DNA of 64,000 nucleotides from Rhodopseudomonas palustris (GCF_003226555.1 NZ_QKQS01000006.1:467861-531860), one strand, 5' to 3'. Positions 46,435 through 56,834 are shown, counted from the first letter of the stretch. Notes: a model not told the origin generated them from the sequence alone. Numbers and translations are program-made.

Positions 46435-47206
46435 TCACCACGCCGGAATATACGTGCCCTTGAAGCGAGTCTCGACGAACTGCTTGACCGGGCCCGAGTG
46501 GTAGGCGTCGATCAGCTGCTTGACCCAGGGCTTGTCCTTGTCTTCCTCGCGCACCGCGATGATGTTGACCCAGGGGCCTTCGACATTCTCACGGGCGAGC
46601 GCGTCCTTGGACGGATCGAGGCCGGCCTGCACCGCGTAGTTGTTGTTAATCGATACCAGATCGACGTCCTGCAGCGAGCGCGGCAACTGGGCGGCGTCGA
46701 GTTCGACGAATTTCAGCTTCTTCGGATTATCGATGATGTCGGCGACCATCGCGGTGGCGCCGACGCCCCTTCAGCTTGATCAGGCCGTGGAGCGCCAGGA
46801 TCTGCAGGCCGCGCGCGCCGTTGGACGGATCGTTGGCGATCGCCACGGTGGCGCCTTGCTTGAGGTCGGCGAGCGCCTTGACCTTGACCGAATAGACACC
46901 CTGCGGCGACGCGATGGTGCTCGCGACCTTGACGATGGTCCAGCCGGTCTTGGCGACCTGCGCCTTCAGATAGGGCTCGTGCTGAAACGAATTGGCCTCG
47001 AGTTCCTTCTGCGCCAGCGCTTGGTTCGGCACCACGTAGTCGGTGAACTCGACAGGCTTGACGTCGAGGCCGCGCTCGGCGGCGACCTTCTTGACCACAT
47101 CGAGGATCTCGGCGTGCGGACCGGCGGTGACGCCGACCCGGATGGTCTCGGCGTGGGCGGCGCCGGCGAAGGCCAGCGCGATCAGGGAAACGACAAGACG
47201 GCGCAT
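46435..47206 (-). pseudogene. metQ: metQ-like substrate-binding protein gene disrupted by a frameshift
   Basis: Two frames together encode one NlpA/MetQ protein. The first (47206 down to about 46770) has a signal peptide and runs to LALHGLIKLKG; the second continues MVADIIDNPKKLKFVELDAAQLPRSLQDVDLV to FKGTYIPAW at 46435. At the junction (46766-46772) the intact homologue at 43817 reads KLKPGIG, while here two bases appear to be missing from the Pro codon. AGGAG precedes ATG 47206. It heads toward the end of the metNI operon. A sequencing error is possible. Confidence 0.85.
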
Positions 47207-47234
47207 TGGAAACTCCTGGTCCGAACAGCGAAAA

Positions 47235-47903
47235 TCAGTGACGGCGGATGCGGCGCTTATCGAGCTTGCGCGCCAGCGTGTCGCCGAGCGTCTGCACGCC
47301 CTGCACCAGCGCGATCAGCACCAGCACCACCGTGAGCATCACCTCCGGCATGAAGCGCTGGTAGCCGTAGCGAATGCCGAGATCGCCGAGACCGCCGCCG
47401 CCGACCGCACCGACCATCGCCGAATAGCCGAGCAGGCTGACGATGGTGAGCGTCAGCGCCATCGTCACCGCCGGCATCGCTTCGGGCAGCAGCACCTTGC
47501 GGACGATCTGCAGCGGGCTGGCGCCGAACGCACGCGCCGCTTCGATCAGGCCGTGATCGACTTCGCGGATCGCCGCCTCGATCACGCGGGCGATGAACGG
47601 GATCGCCGCGATCGTCAGCGGCACGGTCGCCGCCGCGGTGCCGATCGAGGTTCCGGCGATCAGCCGGGTCAGCGGCACGATCGCCACCACCAGGATGATG
47701 AACGGCGTCGAGCGCGTCGCGTTGACGACGACGCCGATCAGGCGATTGGCGATCGGCGCGGCGAACAATTCGCCGGCCTGGCTGGTGGCGAGGAAGATGC
47801 CGAGCGGCAGGCCGATCAGCGTGCCGAACAGCCCCGCCAGCCCGACCATGTAGAGGGTGTCGAGCGTCGACGACGCGATCATGCGAATGAGTTCAGGCGA
47901 CAT
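47235..47903 (-). CDS. metI: Methionine-type ABC transporter permease
   Basis: A 222-residue permease with five hydrophobic segments. [52 protein letters not shown] and the EAA loop [25 protein letters not shown] match MetI. Its start overlaps the metN end by 11 bases, and the broken metQ follows after 28 bases. Confidence 0.94.
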   Translation of the reverse strand: MSPELIRMIASSTLDTLYMVGLAGLFGTLIGLPLGIFLATSQAGELFAAPIANRLIGVVVNATRSTPFIILVVAIVPLTRLIAGTSIGTAAATVPLTIAAIPFIARVIEAAIREVDHGLIEAARAFGASPLQIVRKVLLPEAMPAVTMALTLTIVSLLGYSAMVGAVGGGGLGDLGIRYGYQRFMPEVMLTVVLVLIALVQGVQTLGDTLARKLDKRRIRRH

Positions 47904-49014
47904 AGCCGAGCTGCTCCACCAGATTGTTGCCGGCCGACAGTTGCGCGATCACCTGGCGCAGCACGTCGGGCGCGGCGTCGAGCGACACGATCAGCGTGCC
48001 GAACGGATGGCCGGCGATCATCTCGACCTGACCCGAGAGAATGTTGAGATTGACGCCGAGATCGCGCGACACCCTCGACAGCAGCGGCTGGTTGGCGTCG
48101 CTGCCCTTGAAGGTGATGCGCAGCACCGCCTGGCCGCCCGGCGGCTGCTGCGGCTGCAGCTTTTCCAAGAGCCAGTCCGGCGCGCCGCTGCCGGTCACCG
48201 ACGAGACAAACCGCCGCGTCACCTCATGGCGCGGGGTGGCGAACACGTCGAAGGTCGCGCCGTCCTCGACGATGCGGCCGCCTTCGATCACCGCGACGCG
48301 GTCGGCCAGCGCTTTCACAACCGCCATCTCGTGGGTGATGAACAGGATGGTGAGATGCAGATCGCGATTGATCCGCTTCAACAGCTCGAGGATCTGATCG
48401 GTGGTTTCCGGATCGAGTGCCGATGTGGCTTCATCCGACAGCAGCACCGAGGGTTCGGTCGCGAGCGCGCGGGCAATGCCGACGCGCTGCTTCTGACCGC
48501 CGGACAGCTCCGCCGGATAGCGATCACGCTTGTCGGCGAGCCCGACCATGTCCAAGAGCGGCAGCACGCGCTTTTCGATCTCGGCTTTGGGCGTGCCGGC
48601 GATCTCGAGCGGCAGTGCGACGTTGCCGAAGGCGGTGCGCGACGACAGCAGGTTGAAATGCTGAAACACCATGCCGATCGAGCGCCGCGCGGTGCGCAGA
48701 TCGCGCTCGGACAGCGCGGTGATTTCGACGCCGTTGACGACGACGCGGCCGCTCGACGGCTTGTCGAGGCCATTGATCAGCCGGATCAGCGTCGACTTGC
48801 CGGCACCACTGCGGCCGATCACGCCGAGGATCGAGCCTTTCGGCACATTCAGGCTGATGTCGTCGAGGGCGACCACTTCGACGCTGCTCTGGCACGCCGG
48901 ATACACCTTGCGGACGCGGTCGATCAGGATGCCGGTTGTCGGCTGCGACGACACAAAGGCGGGGCGCTCTCCCGCAGGCGGTTGCCAGGGAGCATTCATA
49001 ATGGGCTCGTTCAT
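47893..49014 (-). CDS. metN: Methionine-type ABC transporter ATP-binding protein
   Basis: A 373-residue ATPase with Walker [16 protein letters not shown], signature [17 protein letters not shown], Walker [17 protein letters not shown] and a C-terminal NIL (ACT-like) regulatory domain from about residue 295 ([47 protein letters not shown]). In MetN that domain senses methionine. I chose ATG 49014; the open frame extends to 49146 without support. An N-terminal tail of about 25 residues before the domain is longer than usual. Confidence 0.93.
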   Translation of the reverse strand: MNEPIMNAPWQPPAGERPAFVSSQPTTGILIDRVRKVYPACQSSVEVVALDDISLNVPKGSILGVIGRSGAGKSTLIRLINGLDKPSSGRVVVNGVEITALSERDLRTARRSIGMVFQHFNLLSSRTAFGNVALPLEIAGTPKAEIEKRVLPLLDMVGLADKRDRYPAELSGGQKQRVGIARALATEPSVLLSDEATSALDPETTDQILELLKRINRDLHLTILFITHEMAVVKALADRVAVIEGGRIVEDGATFDVFATPRHEVTRRFVSSVTGSGAPDWLLEKLQPQQPPGGQAVLRITFKGSDANQPLLSRVSRDLGVNLNILSGQVEMIAGHPFGTLIVSLDAAPDVLRQVIAQLSAGNNLVEQLGYVA

Positions 49015-49408
49015 CGATTCCAGGTGGCCGCCCGCGTGGCGGCGTTCGCTATCGACTACCGGCCGGCATTCCGCCTCGCAAGATCTAGAGAATAAAAACA
49101 ACGCAAACGCCTGAGAAATGGCGGTCCACGACAATCTTCGGCGCACAAAAGCTCTGAGAAAGGAAAATTATTCTCGTGCGATTGGACAGACCGGTCGCAC
49201 GCCACCGAGATGACCGCCTCACAGGCTAGACGATCAAGAATGCGGCCGCTGTTCGCCTTGCCATTCGATACCCGGCCAGGGTATAGGAGGCCTAGTCGGC
49301 TTTGAGCCGCCGAAGCCGGATATGGCTTGGACTTTTGATGCGCGACAAGTCGCGCGACCATCCAAGTACTATCGAACCGATCGACGCCCCTGGCAAGCTG
49401 AAAGCGGA
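49015..49408. other. Divergent intergenic region between metN and a small secreted protein gene
   Basis: 394 bases holding the promoters of metN and of the copper-efflux-associated genes. There is an AT-rich stretch near 49090-49175 (ATAAAAACAACGC and AAAATTATTCTCG), as expected for promoters. I looked for a SAM-type riboswitch before metN and saw no convincing match. Confidence 0.5.
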
Positions 49409-49804
49409 ATGCGACTGTTCCGGACGATCTTGGCGCTGATGATCGCGTTGTCGCTGGCGGCTCTGCCGGTCGGCTCGGCGTCGGCCCTCATGCTGCCTAC
49501 GGCCGCCGCCGAAGCAGCGCAGCGTGCCGAGCATCACGCCGGTGCGCAGGCCCACCACGCCGCGGCCGTCGAATCTTGTCACGGCGCCACAGCGGATGCG
49601 GCGCCAGCAACGCCGTCCCTGCCGCAACATCCGGCCAAATGCCCGCTCGGGTTCTGCTGTGTCGGCGCCTCGGTCGGCTTCTCGCCGGTTGCGTCCGTCC
49701 CGGTGAAATTCATCGCCCGGCGCACCGGACAGGTATTTCCCCCGGCCGACCTGTTCGTTCCGGACCACGCCGGCAGTCCGCCGTTCCGACCTCCTCGCGT
49801 CTGA
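49409..49804 (+). CDS. Secreted His/Cys-containing protein, possible metal binding
   Basis: A 131-residue protein starting at ATG 49409 with a signal peptide (RLFRTILALMIALSLAALPVGSASALM). The mature part has His-rich AEHHAGAQAHHAA, SCHGA, and CPLGFCCVG with three Cys. These suggest a periplasmic metal-binding role fitting the CusBA-type genes that follow. I do not recognise a named family. Confidence 0.68.
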   Translation: MRLFRTILALMIALSLAALPVGSASALMLPTAAAEAAQRAEHHAGAQAHHAAAVESCHGATADAAPATPSLPQHPAKCPLGFCCVGASVGFSPVASVPVKFIARRTGQVFPPADLFVPDHAGSPPFRPPRV

Positions 49805-49901
49805 TCTCCCGCTGACGAACCGCGCGGGCATTCCGTCCGCGCCGATAAATGCTGCGTGCCGTTCGGCCGCCGCACGAGATCAGACACGTTTGGAGATCAT
49901 G

Positions 49902-50297
49902 ATGACTGCGAAATTTAGCACCGCCGCGGCCTGCGCCGCCGCGCTCTCCCTGTTTGCCACCGCCGCCATGGCGGGCGCGGGTGACTACGCGTTCGAGGCC
50001 ACCAAGGCCGAAATGAAGAAAGGCGACGACGTCACCGTCGCCATCCGCCTCACCCACAAGACCACCGGCAAGCCGGTGGAAGGTGCGGTGATCTTCAACA
50101 CCCGCGTCGACATGGCGCCGGACAACATGGCCGACATGGTGTCGCCGGTGACGGCGCTGCCGTCGCCGGAGCCCGGCGTGTACGCCTTCAGGACCGACCT
50201 GCCGATGGCGGGCCGCTACCTGATCACGCTGTCGGCGAAGGTCCAGGGCGAGCCCGAGACCGTCACCGGCAAGGTGATCGTCAAGGCGTTCAAGTAG
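49902..50297 (+). CDS. FixH-like/YtkA-like periplasmic protein
   Basis: A 131-residue protein with a signal peptide (FSTAAACAAALSLFATAAMAGAG) and an Ig-like beta domain: YAFEATKAEMKKGDDVTVAIRLTHKTTGKPVEGAVIFNTRVDMAPDNM, then GVYAFRTDLPMAGRYLITLSAKVQG. Such domains appear alone beside CusBA-type efflux genes and in FixH. ATG 49902 (or 49899) follows TTTGGAG. Four Met residues in the VDMAPDNMADM segment could bind Cu(I), which is speculative. Confidence 0.75.
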   Translation: MTAKFSTAAACAAALSLFATAAMAGAGDYAFEATKAEMKKGDDVTVAIRLTHKTTGKPVEGAVIFNTRVDMAPDNMADMVSPVTALPSPEPGVYAFRTDLPMAGRYLITLSAKVQGEPETVTGKVIVKAFK

Positions 50298-50387
50298 GCG
50301 CAAGCGGCGCCGCGAGCCGCGGTGCCGCCGTCCCCCACTTCTCCCGACAATCGAACTGCGCCCTCGCGGCGCGCGACGGTGCACGTC

Positions 50388-51782
50388 ATGGCTACACTGC
50401 GCTCACCATTCCTGCTGCTTCTGATCGGACTCTGTCTCGCTGCGCCTGCCGCGGCTGACGAGCGGTCGCCGCTGTACTACCGCGATCCATCCGGCGCGCC
50501 GCGCTGGTCGGCCGTGCCGGCGACCGACGCCCACGGCCGCGCTTTTCTGCCGGTCTACGAAGCGGACGAGCCCTCGGTGCAATCAGCACCGAAGCCCGCT
50601 CCCGATCCCAGCCGCAAGATCCTGTACTACCGCAACCCGATGGGGTTGCCCGACATCTCCAAGGTGCCGAAGAAAGACTCGATGGGGATGGACTACGTCC
50701 CGGTTTACGAGGGCGAGGACAGCGCCGACGGCACGGTCAAGCTCTCCCCCGGCAAGATCCAGCGCAGCGGCGTGAAATCCGAGCCGGCCGAACGCCGCGC
50801 CCTCCATGTGCTGGTGAAGGCGCCGGGCGTGATCCAGCTCGACGAGCGCCGCGTCTCGGTGATCGCGATGCGCAGCGAGAGCTTCGTCGAGAAGATCGCC
50901 GACGTCACTACCGGCAGCTTCGTCAAAGCCGGGCAGCCGCTGATGCAGATCTACAGCTCAGCGATCAGCTCGGCCGCCGCCGAGTATCTGTCGACCATCA
51001 ATTCGAAGACCACCGGCACGATCGAAGCGTTCGGCCGCGGCTCGCGGCAGCGGCTGGCGAATCTCGACGTGCCCGAAGAGACCATCGCCGAACTCGAACG
51101 AACCCGGACCGCTCCCGTCAGAGTGCAGTGGCGCGCCCCGCGCGACGGCATCGTGCTGGAACGCAACGCCATCGACGGCATGCGCGCAAATGTCGGCGAC
51201 GTGCTGTTTCGGATCGCCGATATTTCGACGGTGTGGGCGCTGATCGACGTTGCCGAGCGTGATCTCGGCGCACTGTCGGTCGGCCAGAAGGTGACGATCC
51301 GGGCCCGCGCCTTCCCGGATCGCGCGCTGTCGGGCAAAATCGCGGTGATCTATCCGCAGGTCAATCGCGACACCCGCACCACACGGCTGCGGGTCGAGCT
51401 CGCCAATCCGGATCTGAAACTGCTGCCGGACATGTATGTCGATGCCGAGATCGACGTCGCCGGCGACGCCCCGGTGCTGACGATTCCAACCTCGGCGGTG
51501 CTCGACAGCGGCAGCCGCCGCGTCGTGCTGATCGACAAAGGTGATGGCCGGTTCGAGCCGCGCGCCGTGACGCTCGGACGACGCGGCGACGGCATCGTCG
51601 AGATCAAACATGGGGTCGACGAAGGCGAAGCGGTGGTAACCTCCGCCAACTTCCTGATCGATGCCGAAAGCAATCTGAAGGCGGCGCTGAAGGGCTTTGC
51701 CGAAGCCGCGAACACTCCAGCCGCCGGGCCGGAGGCTTCGTCTCACAACCACGCCCACGACCAAGCAGGAGCCCAGCCATGA
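50388..51782 (+). CDS. Heavy-metal RND efflux periplasmic adaptor (CusB-type)
   Basis: A 464-residue membrane-fusion protein. A signal peptide is followed by two copies of a short metal-binding-type domain (LYYRDPSGAPRWS to FLPVYEAD near 40-72 and ILYYRNPMGLPDISKVPKKDSMGMDYVPVYEGE near 88-120). Then come the adaptor hairpin, lipoyl and beta-barrel domains (VTTGSFVKAGQPLMQIYS, RAPRDGIVLERNAIDGMRANVGDVLFRIADISTVWALIDV). The C-terminus is His-rich (SSHNHAHDQ). It overlaps the pump gene by 4 bases. Cu/Ag is the likely cargo. Confidence 0.92.
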   Translation: MATLRSPFLLLLIGLCLAAPAAADERSPLYYRDPSGAPRWSAVPATDAHGRAFLPVYEADEPSVQSAPKPAPDPSRKILYYRNPMGLPDISKVPKKDSMGMDYVPVYEGEDSADGTVKLSPGKIQRSGVKSEPAERRALHVLVKAPGVIQLDERRVSVIAMRSESFVEKIADVTTGSFVKAGQPLMQIYSSAISSAAAEYLSTINSKTTGTIEAFGRGSRQRLANLDVPEETIAELERTRTAPVRVQWRAPRDGIVLERNAIDGMRANVGDVLFRIADISTVWALIDVAERDLGALSVGQKVTIRARAFPDRALSGKIAVIYPQVNRDTRTTRLRVELANPDLKLLPDMYVDAEIDVAGDAPVLTIPTSAVLDSGSRRVVLIDKGDGRFEPRAVTLGRRGDGIVEIKHGVDEGEAVVTSANFLIDAESNLKAALKGFAEAANTPAAGPEASSHNHAHDQAGAQP

Positions 51783-54700
51783 TCGGCCGCATCATCGCCT
51801 GGTCGGCGCACAATCTATTGCTGGTACTGTTCGGCACCGGCTTTGCGGCAGCCGCGGGCCTCTACGCCCTGCTGCATTTGCCGCTCGACGCCATTCCGGA
51901 TCTCTCGGACACCCAGGTCGTCGTTTACACCGAATACCCCGGACAGGCGCCGCAGGTGATCGAGGATCAGGTCACCTATCCGCTGACCACAGCAATGCTG
52001 ACGGTGCCGAAATCGAAGGTGGTGCGCGGCTTCTCGTTCTTCGGCGTGTCGTTTGTCTACGTGATCTTCGAGGACGGAACCGACATCTACTGGGCCCGAT
52101 CGAGGGTGCTGGAATTCCTCAACGGCGTGGCCTCCCGCCTGCCGGCGGGTGTGGCGCCGAGCATCGGCCCGGACGCCACCGGCGTCGGTTGGGTCTATCA
52201 GTACGCGGTCTTGTCGAAGGAGCTGAACCTCGCCGACACCCGCTCGATCCAGGACTGGAATCTGCGCTTTGCGCTCGCCAAGGCCGAAGGCGTCGCCGAG
52301 GTCGCGAGCATCGGCGGCTTCGTCAAGCAGTACAACGTGGTGCTCGATCCGCAGCGAATGCGCGACCGCGGCATCACCATGGCGCGGATGCGCGAGGCGA
52401 TCCGCGCCTCGAACGCCGATGTCGGTGGCCGCACTGTCGAGCTGTCGGAGTTCGAATACGTGATCCGCGGCAAGGGCTACATCAAGGACATCAACGACCT
52501 CGGCAACATCGTGCTGAAGGCCAGCGGCGGCACGCCGGTGCTGCTGAAGGACGTCGCGCGGGTCGAGCTCGGCCCCGACGAGCGCCGCGGCATCGCCGAG
52601 CTCAACGGCGACGGCGAAGTCGCCAGCGGCATCGTGCTGCAACGCTTCGGCGTCAACGCGCTCGACGTGATCGAGCACGTCAAGACGCGCTTCCAGGAGA
52701 TCGCCAGCAGCCTGCCGAAGTCGGTCGAGATCGTGCCGGTGTACGATCGCTCGACACTGATCTACAGCGCGATCGACACGCTGAAACACACGCTGCTCGA
52801 AGAGAGCCTGGTCGTCGCCGTGGTGTGCATCGTGTTTCTGCTGCACGTCCGCAGCGCGCTGGTGGCGATCCTGATGCTGCCGGTCGGCGTGCTGATGGCC
52901 TTCGCGGCGATGAAGCTGCTCGGCCTCGGCTCCAACATCATGAGCCTCGGCGGCATCGCGATCGCGATCGGCGCCATGGTCGACGCCGCGATCGTGATGA
53001 TCGAGAACGCCCATAAGCACCTCGAACGCGCCGAGCCGGGCAAATCTCGTGTCGCCATCCTGATCGAGGCTGCCTCCGAGGTCGGGCCGGCGCTGTTCTT
53101 CAGTCTCCTGATCATCACCGTATCGTTCCTGCCGATCTTCACGCTGGAGTCGCAGGAGGGCCGGCTGTTCGGACCGCTCGCTTTCACCAAGACGTTCGCG
53201 ATGGCGGCGGCCGCGCTGCTGTCGGTGACGCTGGTGCCGGCGCTGATGGTGATCTTCGTCCGCGGCAGGATCGTGCCGGAGCACCGCAACATCATCAACC
53301 GCGCGCTGATCTGGATCTATCGTCCGGTGATCCGCGGCGTGCTGCGCGCCAAGACGCTGGTGATCGTGCTGGCGCTGGTGGTGCTCGGCGTCTCGATCTG
53401 GCCGGCGCGCCAGCTCGGGACCGAGTTCATGCCGTCGCTCGATGAAGGCACGCTGCTCTACATGCCGACCACCCTGCCCGGCCTGTCCATCACTAAGGCG
53501 GCCGAGCTGCTGCAGATGCAGGATCGCATCATCCGCGGCTTTCCTGAGGTCGCCTCGGTGTACGGCAAGGCCGGCCGCGCATCGACTGCGACCGACCCGG
53601 CCCCCACCGAGATGTTCGAGACGGTGATCAACCTCAAGCCGAAGACAGAATGGCGACCGGGCCTGACCACCGACGGGCTGATCGCCGAGATGGACAAGGC
53701 GCTGCAATTCCCCGGCGTCTCCAATGCATGGACGATGCCGATCAAGGCGCGGATCGACATGCTATCGACCGGCATCCGCACCCCGGTCGGCGTCAAGGTG
53801 ATGGGCACCGATCTGGCCGAGATCGACCGCCTCGCCAAACAGGTCGAGCAGGTACTCAAGACGGTTCCCGGCACGTCCTCGGCCTATGCCGAACGCACCA
53901 TCGGCGGCTACTACCTGGAGATCGTTCCGGATCGATCGGCTCTGGCGCGCTATGGGCTGGCGATCCAGGACGTGCAGGACACCATCGCCACCGCGCTCGG
54001 CGGCCAGACGGTGACCACGACCGTAGAAGGCCGCCAGCGCTTCACCGTCAACATGCGCTATCCGCGCGAGTTGCGCGACGATCCGCAAGGAATCGCCCGC
54101 GACGTGCTGGTGCCGCTGCCGGCGGGCGGCGCCGTTCCGCTTGGCGAGGTGGCAACGGTGCAGCTGGCGCGTGGCCCGACCGCGATCCGCACCGAGAACG
54201 GCCAGCTCGCGACCTACATCTATGTCGATATTCGCGACCGCGACCTCGGCGGCTACGTCGCCGATGCCAAGCAGGCGGTGCAGGCCGGCGTCAGCTTCCC
54301 GCCCGGCACCTATGTGACCTGGAGCGGACAGTACGAGTATCTCGAACGTGCCACCGCACGGTTGAAGGTCGTGGTGCCGGTCACGCTCGCGATCATCTTC
54401 CTGCTGCTGTACCTGAACTTCCGCTCGCTGACCGAGACGCTGATCGTGATGCTGTCGCTGCCGTTCGCACTGGTGGGCGGACTGTGGCTGATGTGGAGCC
54501 TCGGCTTCGACCTTTCGGTGGCGGTGGCGGTCGGCTTCATCGCGCTGGCCGGCGTCGCCGCCGAGACCGGCGTCGTGATGCTGATCTATCTCGACCACGC
54601 GCTCGCCGCTGCCAAGGCGAAGTGCGCGGCCGAGGGCCGGAGCCTGACGCAGCGCGATCTGCAGGGTGCGATCATGGAGGGCGCGGTCGAGCGCGTCCGA

Positions 54701-54937
54701 CCGAAGATGATGACCGTGGTGGCGATCATGGCCGGCCTGCTGCCGATCCTGTGGAGCAGCGGCACGGGATCGGAGATCATGCAGCGGATCGCGGTGCCGA
54801 TGATCGGCGGCATGGTGTCGTCGACGCTGCTGACGCTGATCGTGATCCCGGCGATCTACGGGCTCATCGAAGGCTTTAAACTGAAGCGCGCCGCGAGCCA
54901 CCGCACCGCGGGAGCCGCACTGCTGCCGGGAGAATAA
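51779..54937 (+). CDS. Heavy-metal RND efflux pump (CusA/CzcA family)
   Basis: A 1052-residue inner-membrane pump with 12 expected helices. HME-RND features are DLSDTQVVVYTEYPGQAPQVIEDQVTYPLTTAM near 40, GGIAIAIGAMVDAAIVMIENAHKHLE near 400, GTEFMPSLDEGTLLYMPTTLPG near 555 and NAWTMPIKARIDMLSTGIRTPVGVKVMG near 660. Met residues in the porter region (MPIKARIDML) resemble CusA, which handles Cu(I)/Ag(I). No outer-membrane CusC gene follows, so the tripartite partner is encoded elsewhere. Confidence 0.93.
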   Translation: MIGRIIAWSAHNLLLVLFGTGFAAAAGLYALLHLPLDAIPDLSDTQVVVYTEYPGQAPQVIEDQVTYPLTTAMLTVPKSKVVRGFSFFGVSFVYVIFEDGTDIYWARSRVLEFLNGVASRLPAGVAPSIGPDATGVGWVYQYAVLSKELNLADTRSIQDWNLRFALAKAEGVAEVASIGGFVKQYNVVLDPQRMRDRGITMARMREAIRASNADVGGRTVELSEFEYVIRGKGYIKDINDLGNIVLKASGGTPVLLKDVARVELGPDERRGIAELNGDGEVASGIVLQRFGVNALDVIEHVKTRFQEIASSLPKSVEIVPVYDRSTLIYSAIDTLKHTLLEESLVVAVVCIVFLLHVRSALVAILMLPVGVLMAFAAMKLLGLGSNIMSLGGIAIAIGAMVDAAIVMIENAHKHLERAEPGKSRVAILIEAASEVGPALFFSLLIITVSFLPIFTLESQEGRLFGPLAFTKTFAMAAAALLSVTLVPALMVIFVRGRIVPEHRNIINRALIWIYRPVIRGVLRAKTLVIVLALVVLGVSIWPARQLGTEFMPSLDEGTLLYMPTTLPGLSITKAAELLQMQDRIIRGFPEVASVYGKAGRASTATDPAPTEMFETVINLKPKTEWRPGLTTDGLIAEMDKALQFPGVSNAWTMPIKARIDMLSTGIRTPVGVKVMGTDLAEIDRLAKQVEQVLKTVPGTSSAYAERTIGGYYLEIVPDRSALARYGLAIQDVQDTIATALGGQTVTTTVEGRQRFTVNMRYPRELRDDPQGIARDVLVPLPAGGAVPLGEVATVQLARGPTAIRTENGQLATYIYVDIRDRDLGGYVADAKQAVQAGVSFPPGTYVTWSGQYEYLERATARLKVVVPVTLAIIFLLLYLNFRSLTETLIVMLSLPFALVGGLWLMWSLGFDLSVAVAVGFIALAGVAAETGVVMLIYLDHALAAAKAKCAAEGRSLTQRDLQGAIMEGAVERVRPKMMTVVAIMAGLLPILWSSGTGSEIMQRIAVPMIGGMVSSTLLTLIVIPAIYGLIEGFKLKRAASHRTAGAALLPGE

Positions 54938-54963
54938 TCTCCCGGCCCGCAGTCTCTATGGCT

Positions 54964-55974
54964 TTACGAGACAGACGCCGGCCGCGGCTCGGGGCCGCGG
55001 CGGCGCAGGCCGCGCCAAGCCCGCTCGGCGAGCGGCAACAACCCGCGGGGGGTGGCGAGGATCACCACGATCACGACAACGCCGTAGATGAAGTAGTGCA
55101 GCCCCGGCACCGCACCGCCGAGCTGGCCGCGCAGCACCTCGCCGAGCGGCACCAGCAGCAGCGCACCGAGCGCCGGACCGAAGGCCCGGCCGAGCCCACC
55201 CACGGTGGCGAACAGCACGATCTCGATGGTGATGGTCGGCGTCGCCAGCAGATACGGATCGGCGAAGGTGAGGTAGCGCACATAGCAGGTGCCGACGATC
55301 GAGGTCAGCACCGCCGAGATCGTCATCGCGGTGATCTTGTGGCGCAGCACGTTGACGCCGATCGCCTGCGCGGCTTTCTCGTTATCGCGGATCGTGCGCA
55401 AATAGTAGCCGAGCGGCGCGTTGAGGATTGCGACGTTGACCAGCACGATGATCGCCGCCAGTCCCAACATCACCCAGAACGCACCGTGGCCGCCACCGAA
55501 CTGGAACGCCAATAGGTCGCCGGTGTCACGCGGAAGCAGCAGGCCCGAGGCGCCGCCGAGGAATTCCCAGCCCTCGACGATGATCGCCCCCATCTCGGCG
55601 AACGCCAGCGTGATCAGCACGAACGACAAATGGCCGAGCTGGAACCGGAAATCGATCCAGGCGATCATCGCGCCGAGCGCGCCGGAGATTGCGGCGGCAA
55701 TCACCAGCCCCGCCCACATGTTGATGCCGAACTTGAGCAGCAGCGCCGTCGACAGCATCGCGCCGGTGCCGATGAACAGGCTGTGCGCCAGCGAGATCTG
55801 GCCGGCCATGCCGCCGACGATGTTCCACGCGGACGCCAGCGCCACATAGACCAGCGCCAGGGTCAGAAGATGCAGATGGTAGCTGTTCAGCACCAGCGGC
55901 AGGCAGGCCGCGACGGCCAGCACGCCCCATAGCCAAGGCGACGCCAGGGTCTGGTAGAAGCCCTTGCCGATCAT
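54964..55974 (-). CDS. livM: Branched-chain amino acid-type ABC permease LivM
   Basis: A 336-residue permease with about nine hydrophobic segments. LALVYVALASAWNIVGGMAGQISLAHSLFIGTGAML is the typical LivM block, and ALAFAEMGAIIVEGWEFLGGASGL and TIRDNEKAAQAIGVNVLRHKITAM follow. It overlaps livH by 4 bases and ends the operon, 26 bases from the convergent CusA-type gene. Confidence 0.93.
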   Translation of the reverse strand: MIGKGFYQTLASPWLWGVLAVAACLPLVLNSYHLHLLTLALVYVALASAWNIVGGMAGQISLAHSLFIGTGAMLSTALLLKFGINMWAGLVIAAAISGALGAMIAWIDFRFQLGHLSFVLITLAFAEMGAIIVEGWEFLGGASGLLLPRDTGDLLAFQFGGGHGAFWVMLGLAAIIVLVNVAILNAPLGYYLRTIRDNEKAAQAIGVNVLRHKITAMTISAVLTSIVGTCYVRYLTFADPYLLATPTITIEIVLFATVGGLGRAFGPALGALLLVPLGEVLRGQLGGAVPGLHYFIYGVVVIVVILATPRGLLPLAERAWRGLRRRGPEPRPASVS

Positions 55975-56834
55975 GACGTCCTCCAGGTCAGGCCCTGCGG
56001 CCGGAACAGCATGATCAGCACGAAGATCGCATACGGCACCAACCGCCCGAGCGTATCCGACACATAGATCTGCCCGAACGCTTCAGAGAGGCCGATCACG
56101 AGCCCGCTGAGCATGATGCTGACGAAGTTGGTCATGCCGCCGAGCACCACGACCAGCAGCGTGATCACCGTGTACTGCAGGCCCTGCGTCGGCGTGATCG
56201 GCGTGCCCGGCAGCAGCAGCGCCGCGGCGACCGCGAGAATCCCGACGCCGATCGCGAAGGTGACGACCTGGACGCGACCGACATCGACGCCCATCAGCGC
56301 CGCCGCCCGCGCATTCTGGTGCACCGCGCGGATCGAGCGACCGAAATCGGTCGAGCGCAGCATCACGTACAACCCGATCGCCATCGCGAAAGCGACGACG
56401 AACGCGATCAGATGCGGCAGCCGCAACACGACGTCGCCGAGGATGATCAGCTTGGACTCGACGATCGACGGCGTCCGCGCCGGCTGTCCGCCGAACACCA
56501 TCAGGATGCCGTTCTGCAACACCAGGCTGAGGCCCAGCGTGAGCTGCACGATCATCAGGAACTGGTGCCCGGCCATCGGCCGTAACAGATAGCGGTAGAC
56601 CAGGCCGCCGATCAGCGCCATCACCGGAATGGTGATCAGCGCCGATACGTAAGGGTCGAGCGCGAATGCCGAGAACAGCGCCAGCGACATGAACATCGCC
56701 AGCGAGATGAAGTCGCCATGGGCGAAGTTGACGATGCCGGACACGCCGTACACCAGCCCCATGCCCAGCGCCAGCAGCCCGTAGGTGCTGCCGATCAGAA
56801 CGCCTTGCGCCAAGGCCTGCCAGAACTCGCTCAC
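55971..56834 (-). CDS. livH: Branched-chain amino acid-type ABC permease LivH
   Basis: A 287-residue permease. The N-terminus LAQGVLIGSTYGLLALGMGLVYGVSGIVNFAHGDFI is diagnostic of LivH, and RSIRAVHQNARAAALMGVDVGRVQVVTFAIG is the ATPase-contact loop. It lies 10 bases after livF. Confidence 0.94.
   Translation of the reverse strand: MSEFWQALAQGVLIGSTYGLLALGMGLVYGVSGIVNFAHGDFISLAMFMSLALFSAFALDPYVSALITIPVMALIGGLVYRYLLRPMAGHQFLMIVQLTLGLSLVLQNGILMVFGGQPARTPSIVESKLIILGDVVLRLPHLIAFVVAFAMAIGLYVMLRSTDFGRSIRAVHQNARAAALMGVDVGRVQVVTFAIGVGILAVAAALLLPGTPITPTQGLQYTVITLLVVVLGGMTNFVSIMLSGLVIGLSEAFGQIYVSDTLGRLVPYAIFVLIMLFRPQGLTWRTS

Noticed and set aside
49015-49200. SAM-II-type riboswitch before metN
   Set aside because: I looked for the conserved loop and pseudoknot bases on the minus strand and saw no convincing match; a covariance-model search would decide.
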